DNA of 15,150 nucleotides. Origin: an uncultured Allobaculum sp. (GTDB lineage: Bacteria > Bacillota_I > Bacilli_A > Erysipelotrichales > Erysipelotrichaceae). Shown here one piece after another: positions 1-6,109 of the stretch (its first letter is position 1; the number at the start of each line of letters is the position of its first letter). Location of the stretch: positions 1-15,150 of the forward strand of contig CAJTLE010000071.1 of NCBI GenBank assembly GCA_910577085.1. The letters run 5' to 3'. Under the pieces are notes generated by a model that had not been told where the DNA came from, did no database searches, and saw only the letters and a program-made list of their open reading frames with translations. Both the position numbers and the translations under genes were made by a program.

Positions 1-309
1 TTCAACGGAAAACCTGTTTTTTCGAGGGCTATGATGACTCCAATTTACTGCCGAAAGGCTTTTTGAAGTACAATAAGTTACAATTTGTACCATAGTAGAC
101 TAAGAAAGTACATGTTTTTCGAGCGATGACGAATGACCAGAAAGATTGACAGATTTCAGACTGGAAAAACCCAGGCGGTTCGAGCGGATTTATACTGATC
201 GATATTCAAACAGGAATCAAAAAGACAATGGATTCAGAGAATAAAGACCTTAGATTTTGAGAATAGAGATTGAGATCCAGGTCTGTTCCTGTGGAAAGAA
301 GACAAGAAT
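1..309. other. Upstream region without a convincing gene
   Basis: No complete gene is visible. One forward frame is open from the window edge to a TAG at 93-95 (about 30 codons, ending ...KLQFVP) and could be the 3' end of a gene lying upstream, but 30 open codons are easily due to chance. A 6-bp inverted repeat GTACAA/TTGTAC lies at 68-73 and 85-90. TTGACA at 146-151 looks like a -35 box but has no -10 box at the right distance; TATACT at 191-196 has no matching -35. The promoter of the next gene probably lies here but I cannot place it. Confidence 0.5.
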
Positions 310-924
310 ATGAAAAACAAGATGGTCAAAACTCAAGAGCTGACCGACAATGGTCAGGATATTTTGCGGGTAACTCTTTCGCAAAAAGACTTCGATCTGC
401 CTTTCAAGATCATTGGCTCAAACAAGGTTGCCTTTCTGGATGTTTCCGGGCAGGTCGATTTGATTGAGCACATGGCCGATCTGCTGGTTGAACAGATGAA
501 AGAAGCGGGTCTGGAATTTGATACGATTCTCAATCCAGTCTCCAAAAGCAATGCGCTGGCTCATGCCATCGCCGTGCGGTGGATGAAAGACGTCAATCCA
601 GAAATGACATCTACCGTGGTCGCCCGTAAAGCCAAACCGGGCGAACACCATCCGGTAGAAGCTGAGTACAAGTCGGTAACCACCAATGGTTTTCAGACCC
701 TGTATCTGACTGAGGATGACGCTCAAAACCTTGAAGGAAAAAAGGTTCTGCTGATCGACGATGTTTATGGAGCTGGCGGTACAACCAGAGCGCTGGAAGA
801 GCTGATTGCCAAAGCAAATGCCACGAAAGCCGGACATGTGGTCTGTGCAGCAGAAGTGCAGCCAAACCTTCCAGAAGATCTGATCTATCTGTATGATCTG
901 CCCAGTTATCCAGTTGAAGGATAG
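310..924 (+). CDS. Adenine phosphoribosyltransferase-like type I PRTase
   Basis: Predicted cytosolic enzyme of 204 residues that would transfer a phosphoribosyl group from PRPP to a base, probably a purine. The signature is the PRPP-binding loop at residues 146-159 (VLLIDDVYGAGGTT), with the two acidic residues D150 and D151 followed by the small-residue loop. Upstream are a segment like the 5'-pyrophosphate loop of APRT relatives (NPVSKSNALAHAI, about 75-87) and a probable flexible catalytic loop (VVARKAKPGEHHP, about 103-115). The first 30 residues are poorly conserved in character. The ATG at 310 follows a weak purine-rich stretch (GGAAAG, 293-298); an in-frame ATG at 322 is an alternative start. 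The gene stands alone on the + strand and ends about 200 nt before a two-way terminator. Fold and PRPP use are secure; the base substrate is inferred only from resemblance. Confidence 0.85.
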   Translation: MKNKMVKTQELTDNGQDILRVTLSQKDFDLPFKIIGSNKVAFLDVSGQVDLIEHMADLLVEQMKEAGLEFDTILNPVSKSNALAHAIAVRWMKDVNPEMTSTVVARKAKPGEHHPVEAEYKSVTTNGFQTLYLTEDDAQNLEGKKVLLIDDVYGAGGTTRALEELIAKANATKAGHVVCAAEVQPNLPEDLIYLYDLPSYPVEG

Positions 925-1241
925 CCATTGAAGACCAACGAAAGATATAGCAGTTGAAGGACGAGTAAGAATGAAGGGTGGGAAGGTAGAAGGACGGCGG
1001 AAGATCAGAAAAATCCAGTCCTTTATGAACTTCAGAAAGCTGGAGAACGTCTAAAAGAATAAAGATAAAATCCAGCCATTCATGAATCCCTACCTCCCCA
1101 TTTATGCATTTATGAACCCTGAAAATACCAAAAGCCAGAGAAGCGTCGCCTCTCTGGCTTTTGTTCGTCTTTATGAATTCTGCTCATTGTGAATCCATGA
1201 CTTGCTGGGCCATGGAATTCGGTAGGAAGAAGAATCAGAGT
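925..1241. other. Convergent intergenic region
   Basis: Space between two convergent genes. It holds the terminator at 1130-1162 and otherwise purine-rich, low-complexity sequence. Small repeats are visible: CAGTTGAAGGA occurs at the end of the preceding gene and again near 952, and TTTATGAA occurs three times (1022-1029, 1109-1116, 1170-1177). No open frame here looks like a protein. Confidence 0.55.
1130..1162. terminator. Bidirectional Rho-independent terminator
   Basis: A perfect 12-bp stem, AAAAGCCAGAGA (1130-1141) against TCTCTGGCTTTT (1151-1162), closes a 9-nt loop. The A-run on the left arm and the T-run on the right arm let it act on both strands. It lies between the convergent phosphoribosyltransferase and DUF1643 genes and can serve both. 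Confidence 0.85.
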
Positions 1242-1772
1242 CTAGAAATTGGTGCGGTTGACAAAGGCCTGGCAGTCAAATGGGAACCAGCCTTCACCAG
1301 GTTCGAGATACAGGCAATAGCGGGGAGCACCATCTTCATCGAGTGGTCCATAGTGCATCCAGGTGTCTCCATATTTGTCGGCAATCTTTAAGATGTCGGC
1401 CAGACATGGAGCAAAGAAGGGGCGGTCAAAGTAATGCGTGCCCCAGGCAGCCCAGATTTTGTGGTTCGGGAATTTGGAGAGAACTTCATCAATGACTTTG
1501 TTGTTTTCATTGATCAGATCCTGATTGGCAAATTCTGTCAGTTCATCCAGATGGGTCGCGCGCTGTGGATACAGGCAAAGGATAATCCAGCTGTCATAGC
1601 CATAGTCAGCAGCGATATGACGGACACTGCCCAGGGTAGAAGAAGTCTGGGTTGGAGAGCCCACGGATGGGTTGATACTCATGACGATCAATGGATTGTT
1701 TCCAACGGTGCCGATGACAAAGCGGTTGGCATTATCGGGTGTGTTTTGATAGATGTATTGTTCTTGAGCCAT
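1242..1772 (-). CDS. DUF1643 family protein
   Basis: Predicted 176-residue soluble protein of a widespread family whose biochemical role is not established. Family landmarks are visible: a hydrophobic strand into INPS at residues 33-36 with a following Thr/Ser-rich stretch, LYPQRAT at 67-73 (the family's N-L-[FY]-x-x-R-A-T block), Asn-rich ENNKVIDEVL at 89-98, the AAWG motif at 108-111, and GAPRYCLYL at 148-156 (the family's G-x-P-x-H-P-L-Y-L block, here with Tyr-Cys in place of His-Pro). I choose the ATG at 1770-1772 because GGAAAGGA sits 7 nt upstream of it. The in-frame ATG at 1830-1832 would add 20 residues but has no ribosome binding site and the extra residues do not match the family. 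The gene is monocistronic, divergent from upp. Family assignment is firm; function unknown. Confidence 0.83.
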   Translation of the reverse strand: MAQEQYIYQNTPDNANRFVIGTVGNNPLIVMSINPSVGSPTQTSSTLGSVRHIAADYGYDSWIILCLYPQRATHLDELTEFANQDLINENNKVIDEVLSKFPNHKIWAAWGTHYFDRPFFAPCLADILKIADKYGDTWMHYGPLDEDGAPRYCLYLEPGEGWFPFDCQAFVNRTNF

Positions 1773-2160
1773 AAAAGGATCCTTTCCAGGAGTCCGGCCG
1801 ATTGAAAAGGGATAAATTCTGGCGATTTTCATCCAGAATGGATGGAAATTTCAGCTCCGGGAAAAGAAAATCAGCACAGAACTGAACAGAAAGGGAAGAG
1901 AAACGGGATTAAAATGTTTAGAATTCTCCAGTTTCCCTCAAAGAGAACTTTCGAAAATATACGGATGTTCCGAAAGAATCGGCGGATGGATTCCTCTTTC
2001 TTTGTTCAGAATAGCATTGGTTTTTGAAAAATCCTTTTCGGATGATCATCAGAATTGACAGCACTCATCCGTCAAAAAAGCTGGAAAGTCATTGAATTGT
2101 GTCAGCACTGTTCCACAAAATGGAAAAGCAAATGCTCCATCCTCTTTGGTTGGACAGATA

Positions 2161-2317
2161 GTTGATAAAATCAACGAAAAATCAGGAAAGATAAAGGAAA
2201 AATAAAAATATACATCAGGAAAATCATTACCTGATCAGAAAGGAAAACGAATAGATGGACGAATAAATCTACCACAATATTGGAATATGGTGGAAGACAA
2301 TAGGTGAATTGATTCAC
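2161..2317. repeat. Cluster of four short inverted repeats
   Basis: Four palindromic elements follow each other: GTTGAT/ATCAAC around a 3-nt loop (2161-2175); ATCAGG/CCTGAT around a 10-nt loop (2214-2235), with another ATCAGGAAA copy at 2181-2189; a 10-bp arm pair CCACAATATT/AATATGGTGG with one mismatch and a 2-nt centre (2272-2293); and the 14-nt GTGAATTGATTCAC (2304-2317). They could be operators or small RNA hairpins. No adjacent regulator gene tells which. Confidence 0.5.
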
Positions 2318-2497
2318 AAGGAAAATTAGAGGCCATAACTAAGAGATATGAAAAGAAAGATGAAAGTGTTTACAGAATGCGGAAGGGTACAGCGCATGAA
2401 ACCAACGGCCAAAAGGGGTAGAAAAGGGTCTGATCCTGGCTTTTCTAAGCCCTGACTGGCAGGGAAGCACGAAGATTTCACATTGCGGTTCGGTTGC

Positions 2498-2555
2498 GCC
2501 AGCTGACTTTGAAGGATTATATTCATCGATGGTCCGTACGCGAAGATCAGCTGGC
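2498..2555. repeat. 9-bp inverted repeat upstream of upp
   Basis: GCCAGCTGA at 2498-2506 is matched by its exact reverse complement TCAGCTGGC at 2547-2555, 40 nt apart. It lies about 120-170 nt upstream of the upp -10 box. It may be a pair of protein-binding half sites or chance; the sequence does not decide. Confidence 0.4.
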
Positions 2556-2573
2556 TGGCGTTTGCTGGCGTTT
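2554..2573 (+). repeat. 10-bp tandem repeat
   Basis: GCTGGCGTTT occurs twice without spacer (2554-2563 and 2564-2573), followed by a partial third unit GCGTTT (2574-2579). The array is non-coding and lies about 100 nt upstream of the upp promoter. Confidence 0.6.
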
Positions 2574-2671
2574 GCGTTTCGCGTTCAGACTTTCGAAAAA
2601 ACCTTCAGATGCATATCTACCAAAATAGCTGGAATGACCAGTAGCCTCCCTCTCGTGGAAAGCCTTGGTTT

Positions 2672-2680
2672 TGCTATAAT
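2672..2680 (+). promoter_or_regulatory. Extended -10 promoter of the upp-atp operon
   Basis: TGC-TATAAT (2672-2680) is a perfect -10 box with the TG extension that compensates for a missing -35 element; none of the hexamers 16-18 nt upstream resembles TTGACA. Transcription would start near 2687, giving a leader of only about 20 nt before upp. It is the only good promoter candidate ahead of the operon, and no terminator separates upp from the atp genes. Confidence 0.6.
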
Positions 2681-2707
2681 GGGAAGGATAAAGGAAGGTG
2701 ATTCACT

Positions 2708-3328
2708 TTGTTAACGGTTTTTGATCATCCCCTGATTAAGCATAAGCTGACAATCATGCGGGATAAGAACACCAGTACCAAAGACTTCAGAGATAACCTG
2801 GATGAGATTGGTTCCCTGATGGTCTATGAAGTAACACGAGACTTGCCGCTTGTTGACCACGAAATTGAAACGCCATTGAGCAAAATGTCGGGTTATAAGC
2901 TGGCCAAAGATGTTGTTGTTGTTCCAATTCTGCGTGCCGGACTTGGAATGACATCCGGAATCATGACACTGATCCCGACAGCAAAAGTTGCGCACGTAGG
3001 TCTGTTCCGCGATGAAGAAACCCTCGAGCCGCATACGTACTTCGAAAAATATCCGAAGAACATCAAAGATGCGGTCACAATCGTCGTAGACCCAATGCTT
3101 GCAACTGGCGGCAGTGCCGTAGCAGCCATCGACATGGTTAAAAAACAAGGCGCACAGAATATCAAACTGGTCTGCCTGGTCGGAGCCGAAGAAGGCGTGA
3201 AAAACGTTGAGGAACATCACCCAGATGTTGACATTTATCTGGCCGCTCTGGATGGAAAACTCAATGAAAACGGCTATATCGTTCCAGGTCTTGGCGATGC
3301 CGGAGACCGTATTTTCGGAACGAAGTAA
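2708..3328 (+). CDS. upp: Uracil phosphoribosyltransferase
   Basis: Pyrimidine salvage enzyme making UMP and pyrophosphate from uracil and PRPP in the cytosol; 206 residues, close to the usual 208-209. Visible landmarks are HPLIKHKLTIMRDK near the N terminus, PILRAGLGM (73-81), the PRPP loop VVDPMLATGGS (126-136), and the C-terminal uracil-binding block GYIVPGLGDAGDRIFGTK (189-206). The start is a TTG at 2708, chosen because the strong site GGAAGGTG ends 7 nt upstream and the family N terminus begins exactly there; no in-frame ATG exists nearby. It is the first gene of the operon, 3 nt ahead of atpZ. upp next to the atp genes is a known arrangement in Bacillota. Confidence 0.96.
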   Translation: MLTVFDHPLIKHKLTIMRDKNTSTKDFRDNLDEIGSLMVYEVTRDLPLVDHEIETPLSKMSGYKLAKDVVVVPILRAGLGMTSGIMTLIPTAKVAHVGLFRDEETLEPHTYFEKYPKNIKDAVTIVVDPMLATGGSAVAAIDMVKKQGAQNIKLVCLVGAEEGVKNVEEHHPDVDIYLAALDGKLNENGYIVPGLGDAGDRIFGTK

Positions 3329-3331
3329 GTA

Positions 3332-3520
3332 ATGTCTCCTGCTAAGTTTTCTGGTTTTCTGCTGATCAATCTGCTGGTCTGCATCTGGATCGGATATCTT
3401 CTGGATTCCTGGACAGGTATGCGTCCGGTGTGGATCATCGTCCTGACTTTGTATGCGATCATCGGAAGCTTCTTTGTTCTTCTGTATCGCAATAAGAAGA
3501 AAGGGAAGAAAACCAAATAA
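3332..3520 (+). CDS. atpZ: AtpZ-like small membrane protein
   Basis: A 62-residue protein with two predicted membrane helices (about residues 8-24 and 32-50) and a Lys-rich C-terminal tail. The pattern GYLLDSWTGMRPVW (21-34) matches the G-Y-x-L-D-x-x-x-G-x-x-P turn of the AtpZ family, small proteins encoded at the head of many Bacillota atp operons. In alkaliphilic Bacillus, AtpZ with AtpI has been linked to divalent cation handling for the ATP synthase; its role here is inferred. The ATG lies 3 nt after the upp stop with only weak Shine-Dalgarno likeness, so translation is probably coupled to upp. atpI follows after 5 nt. Confidence 0.75.
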   Translation: MSPAKFSGFLLINLLVCIWIGYLLDSWTGMRPVWIIVLTLYAIIGSFFVLLYRNKKKGKKTK

Positions 3521-3525
3521 CAACT

Positions 3526-3909
3526 ATGAGTGATGGACTGAAACGCATCATCAAAGACTCTTTTTACATCACACTCGCACTGGATGCTGTCCTGCTGGTT
3601 CTGTTCTGGTTTTTATGGCCGGTATCGGGACGCACCTCGGCCTGCCTTGGTGTGGTCTATGGCAGTGCGGTTGCGATGGCGGGACTTGTCATGATCTGTT
3701 CTATGGTCAATGGATTGACTGTTTCCGTCCAGAAAGGAAAGAGCAAAGGAAGAACAGGCTACTATCTGCGATATGTGTTTTATGCAGTGTGCCTGGGACT
3801 TGGAGCATGGCTGATGAAATTCAGCGTGCTTGCTATGCTTGCAGGGATTATTGCCCAGAAAGCCAGCCTGGTGCTGTATTCTCTCAAGGAACGAAAGGAC
3901 CGAAAATGA
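3526..3909 (+). CDS. atpI: ATP synthase accessory subunit I
   Basis: A 127-residue integral membrane protein with about four hydrophobic helices (roughly residues 11-32, 38-61, 80-96 and 99-118) and a basic C terminus. Position directly before atpB and the helix pattern identify it as AtpI, which helps assemble the c-ring in some bacteria and is not part of the finished enzyme. No recognisable catalytic motif. The start is weakly supported by a ribosome site: purine-rich sequence lies about 18 nt upstream, inside the atpZ end, so coupling is likely. Its stop overlaps the atpB start by 4 nt (ATGA at 3906-3909). Sequence conservation in this family is low, so the assignment rests mainly on context. 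Confidence 0.8.
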   Translation: MSDGLKRIIKDSFYITLALDAVLLVLFWFLWPVSGRTSACLGVVYGSAVAMAGLVMICSMVNGLTVSVQKGKSKGRTGYYLRYVFYAVCLGLGAWLMKFSVLAMLAGIIAQKASLVLYSLKERKDRK

Positions 3910-4613
3910 GTGACGTTTCTCAGATTGTAATCCATATCGGCTCCTTTGATTTTCCGATCCACCAGTCGATTCTCGTCTGGCTGGTAATTTGTCTGGTGAT
4001 GGCCATTGTTGCCTATATCGCCGGCAAAAAAATTGAAAATGCGGACCCGGCCAAAGCCCCGACAGGCATTGTCTACTGGTCCGAGGAGCTCTACAATCTC
4101 TGCCTTTATGTCATTAAGGGCAACCTTAAAGAGCAGACCGTTCATTATCTGCCAATGTTTGGCACGATCATGGTCGGTATGCTGCTTTCAAACCTCGTTG
4201 GACTGATTGGCTTTCAGAACCCAACATCCAACGTATCGTTCAACGCAACCCTTGCGCTGATGTTTTTCTTTATGATCCAGGCACACGGCATTACCAAACA
4301 CGGTCTTGGCTATCGTCTTAAAGAGCTGACTGAGCCAATGTGGCTGTTAACTCCTCTGAATATCATTGGAGAACTGGCTCTGCCGATTTCGCTGACCATG
4401 CGTCTTTTCGGTAACATCCTGGCTGGATCCATTATTTCTTTACTGATCTACACACTGATCAAATCGATTGCACCCTGGGGCTACCTGGGTCTTACACTTA
4501 CCCCGTTTATCCACGCATACTTCGATGTGTTCTCGGGCGTTATTCAGACCTACATCTTCTTTACCCTGGGTACTTACTTCCTTGGACAACAAGTTGTCCC
4601 GGACGAAGAATAG
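3906..4613 (+). CDS. atpB: F1Fo ATP synthase subunit a
   Basis: Membrane stator subunit (235 residues) that forms the two ion half-channels beside the c-ring. The essential arginine is R166 in ISLTMRLFGN (161-170), equivalent to E. coli R210. Q214 in GVIQTYIF matches E. coli Q252. Two other channel positions differ from E. coli: the E219 position is S175 and the H245 position is D207, so the acidic residue sits on the other helix. The start is ATG 3906, overlapping the atpI stop, and begins a typical short periplasmic N terminus (IHIGSFDFPIHQS). A much longer in-frame reading from 3615 is only overlap with atpI. The gene is followed by an unusually long 176-nt gap before atpE. Confidence 0.96.
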   Translation: MSDVSQIVIHIGSFDFPIHQSILVWLVICLVMAIVAYIAGKKIENADPAKAPTGIVYWSEELYNLCLYVIKGNLKEQTVHYLPMFGTIMVGMLLSNLVGLIGFQNPTSNVSFNATLALMFFFMIQAHGITKHGLGYRLKELTEPMWLLTPLNIIGELALPISLTMRLFGNILAGSIISLLIYTLIKSIAPWGYLGLTLTPFIHAYFDVFSGVIQTYIFFTLGTYFLGQQVVPDEE

Positions 4614-4789
4614 TTTTTGCCTTCAAAAAGGCCAAAGACAACATGGGCTGCTCAGACAACATCCCTGCCTCTGTGGCAGATCCTGTCTGGAACTTCAGCC
4701 CATGGCTTAGTCTTGGCCTGTAATGAAGCAGGCGGACTCAAATGTGAGTGATGGGGTCCGCGTTCTAAATAAGGAGAAATCAGACAATT
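4614..4789 (+). promoter_or_regulatory. Structured atpB-atpE intercistronic region
   Basis: This non-coding spacer contains nested complementary arms making a rod-like hairpin at 4630-4718: GGCCAAAGAC (4630-4639) with GTCTTGGCC (4710-4718, one bulged A), CATGGGCTG (4642-4650) with CAGCCCATG (4696-4704), CAGACA (4653-4658) with TGTCTG (4684-4689), and CTGCC (4665-4669) with GGCAG (4675-4679) closing a 5-nt loop. A second hairpin follows, GCGGAC (4732-4737) with GTCCGC (4756-4761), which competes with ACTCA/TGAGT (4736-4740/4745-4749). Neither is followed by a T-run, so they are not ordinary terminators. The atpE Shine-Dalgarno AAGGAG (4771-4776) comes 9 nt after the second hairpin and 13 nt before ATG. 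A role in atpE translation or mRNA stability is inferred. Confidence 0.75.
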
Positions 4790-5032
4790 ATGTTTAATGA
4801 AGAATTCGTAAGAGGTATGGCAGTACTTGGTGCTGGTATCGCTATGATCGCTGGTCTTGGTCCTGGTATTGGTCAGGGTTTTGCCGCTGGTAAAGGTGCC
4901 GAAGCTGTTGGCCGCAACCCGGATGCTTCCGGTAAAATCCAGTCCATCATGGTTCTTGGTATCGCGCTTGCCGAGACCACTGGTATTTACGCTTTGATCA
5001 TCGCCATTCTGCTTATCTTTGTTAAAGGCTAA
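4790..5032 (+). CDS. atpE: F1Fo ATP synthase subunit c
   Basis: The proteolipid that forms the rotating ring; 80 residues, two membrane helices joined by the polar loop GRNPDASGK (41-49). The ion-binding carboxylate is E62 in helix 2, and helix 1 carries the Gly-rich packing motif (G22-G36). The residues around the site are Q29, E62, T63, T64 and Y67 within GPGIGQG and AETTGIY; this matches the ligand pattern of the sodium-binding c-ring of Ilyobacter tartaricus (Q32, E65, S66, T67, Y70), with Thr replacing Ser. Na+ coupling is therefore predicted but unproven. Glycine codons are 13 GGT and 2 GGC, a strong bias expected for the most abundant subunit. It is preceded by a structured leader and a good AAGGAG site, and followed 19 nt later by atpF. 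Confidence 0.97.
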   Translation: MFNEEFVRGMAVLGAGIAMIAGLGPGIGQGFAAGKGAEAVGRNPDASGKIQSIMVLGIALAETTGIYALIIAILLIFVKG

Positions 5033-5051
5033 GAAAAAGTGGTGAGATCCG

Positions 5052-5567
5052 ATGATTGATTTCAATATTGATAACTACTTAAGAATATCCTGGCAGGATG
5101 TTCTTCTGGTATGCATCTCAACATTCATCATCGTCGTCATCTGCAAACATTTCTTCTGGGATAAGCTGTTAGCGTTTATCCAGAAACGGCAGGCACTCAT
5201 TCAGGACAACATTGACGCTTCTGAAAAACTCAAACAGGAAGCCAAAGTCCAGAAAGACAAATACGATGCACAACTTGCATCAGCAGGTGCCAAAGCCAAC
5301 CAGATTATTGATCAGGCCCGCCGTGAAGCGGATGCCGAGAAAACCCAGATCATCGATTCTGCGAAGAATCAGGCCAGAAATATTGAGCGCGCAGCGCATG
5401 AAGATATTGAACGCGACAAACTGAAAGCACAAAAAGAAATGAAAAATGCCATTACCGATGTCGCTTTAGCCGCTGCAGGCCAGATTCTTGAACAGGAAAT
5501 CGATGCCGACAAGCAGAAAGATATTCTCGACAAACTGATCGATCAGGCAGGTGAAGGCAGATGGTAG
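5052..5567 (+). CDS. atpF: F1Fo ATP synthase subunit b
   Basis: Peripheral stalk subunit of 171 residues that ties F1 to subunit a. One membrane helix near the N terminus (about residues 15-33) is followed by a long charged, Ala/Lys/Glu/Gln-rich helix (about 40-150) that would dimerise as a coiled coil. A conserved-looking segment DVALAAAGQILEQEID (136-151) near the C terminus contacts subunit delta in relatives. The start ATG 5052 follows GGTGAG in the short gap after atpE. The stop overlaps the atpH start by 7 nt, indicating translational coupling. Confidence 0.95.
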   Translation: MIDFNIDNYLRISWQDVLLVCISTFIIVVICKHFFWDKLLAFIQKRQALIQDNIDASEKLKQEAKVQKDKYDAQLASAGAKANQIIDQARREADAEKTQIIDSAKNQARNIERAAHEDIERDKLKAQKEMKNAITDVALAAAGQILEQEIDADKQKDILDKLIDQAGEGRW

Positions 5568-6094
5568 ACAAAAGCCTGCCCTATGCACAGGCTCTGCTGT
5601 CCATCGGACAGGATACTGGAGCGGAAGACGCTTTTTTAGAAGAACTGGTGAAAACCAGAAAAGTCCTTCTGGAAAATGAGCAGCTGATCCAGGTTCTGCG
5701 CCATCCGGCAATTTCCAATGTCGATAAAGAGAAGATGCTTCTCGAAATCTTCAAAGGAGATTTTTCAGAACCGTATCAGGACTTTCTGAAAGTTGTCTGC
5801 CGTCATTCGATGGCCGGCTGCCTGGCAGAGATTGCCGATGATTACGCCAGGCTGCTCGATGAAAGCCGTCATATTCAGACGGTAAAAGTCATTTCTGCTG
5901 CTCCACTGGATGAAGCACAGAAAGAAAAACTGACCGCTGTTCTCGAAAAGAAACTTGGCGGCCAGGTACGACTGCAGTGCAGCATCGACGAAAAGCTGAT
6001 TGCCGGTATGAAGATCCAGACCGAAGATTCCGTTCTGGATGCGACCTATCTCGGTCAGCTTGAAAAAATGAAAGAACAGCTTGTCAAAAGCTGA
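5561..6094 (+). CDS. atpH: F1Fo ATP synthase subunit delta
   Basis: Subunit (177 residues, normal length) that caps F1 and joins it to the b stalk. The N-terminal helical domain opens with LPYAQALLSIG (6-16), as in the family, and the C-terminal part contains the typical block KLIAGMKIQTEDSVLDATYLGQLEKMKEQL (about 145-174), where A-G replaces the more usual G-G. Start ATG 5561 lies inside the last codons of atpF with AGGTGAAGG just upstream (5549-5557). atpA follows after 15 nt. Confidence 0.95.
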   Translation: MVDKSLPYAQALLSIGQDTGAEDAFLEELVKTRKVLLENEQLIQVLRHPAISNVDKEKMLLEIFKGDFSEPYQDFLKVVCRHSMAGCLAEIADDYARLLDESRHIQTVKVISAAPLDEAQKEKLTAVLEKKLGGQVRLQCSIDEKLIAGMKIQTEDSVLDATYLGQLEKMKEQLVKS

Positions 6095-6109
6095 AAACAG
6101 GTGATGTGA

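Larger units (their letters stand above)
1773..2671. other. Long gene-free divergent region
   Basis: About 900 nt between the DUF1643 gene (-) and the upp promoter (+). None of the short open frames here has a good ribosome binding site or a recognisable protein. The stretch is AT-rich in its middle and carries many short inverted repeats: the 10-bp palindrome GATGATCATC at 2041-2050, a cluster at 2161-2317, a 9-bp inverted repeat at 2498-2555 and a tandem repeat at 2554-2573. TTGCGC (2494-2499) with TATATT (2518-2523) at 18-nt spacing could be a weak extra promoter toward upp. I see no transposase remnant and no tRNA. Confidence 0.6.

Noticed and set aside
50..64. GCC-GAAA-GGC followed by T-run as a terminator
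   Set aside because: Only a 3-bp stem, too weak to call despite the five T residues.
3..95. Possible C-terminal end of an upstream + strand gene
   Set aside because: About 30 open codons ending at TAG 93-95 with no recognisable family; chance cannot be excluded, so it is mentioned only within the region entry.
146..151. TTGACA as a -35 box
   Set aside because: The hexamers 16-18 nt downstream do not resemble a -10 box.
1773..1832. Upstream ATG for the DUF1643 gene
   Set aside because: No ribosome site precedes it, while GGAAAGGA is well placed before the ATG at 1770-1772; the added residues do not match the family.
3615..3905. In-frame upstream extension of atpB
   Set aside because: It lies entirely within atpI in another frame; the ATG at 3906 gives the normal subunit a length and a typical ATGA overlap.
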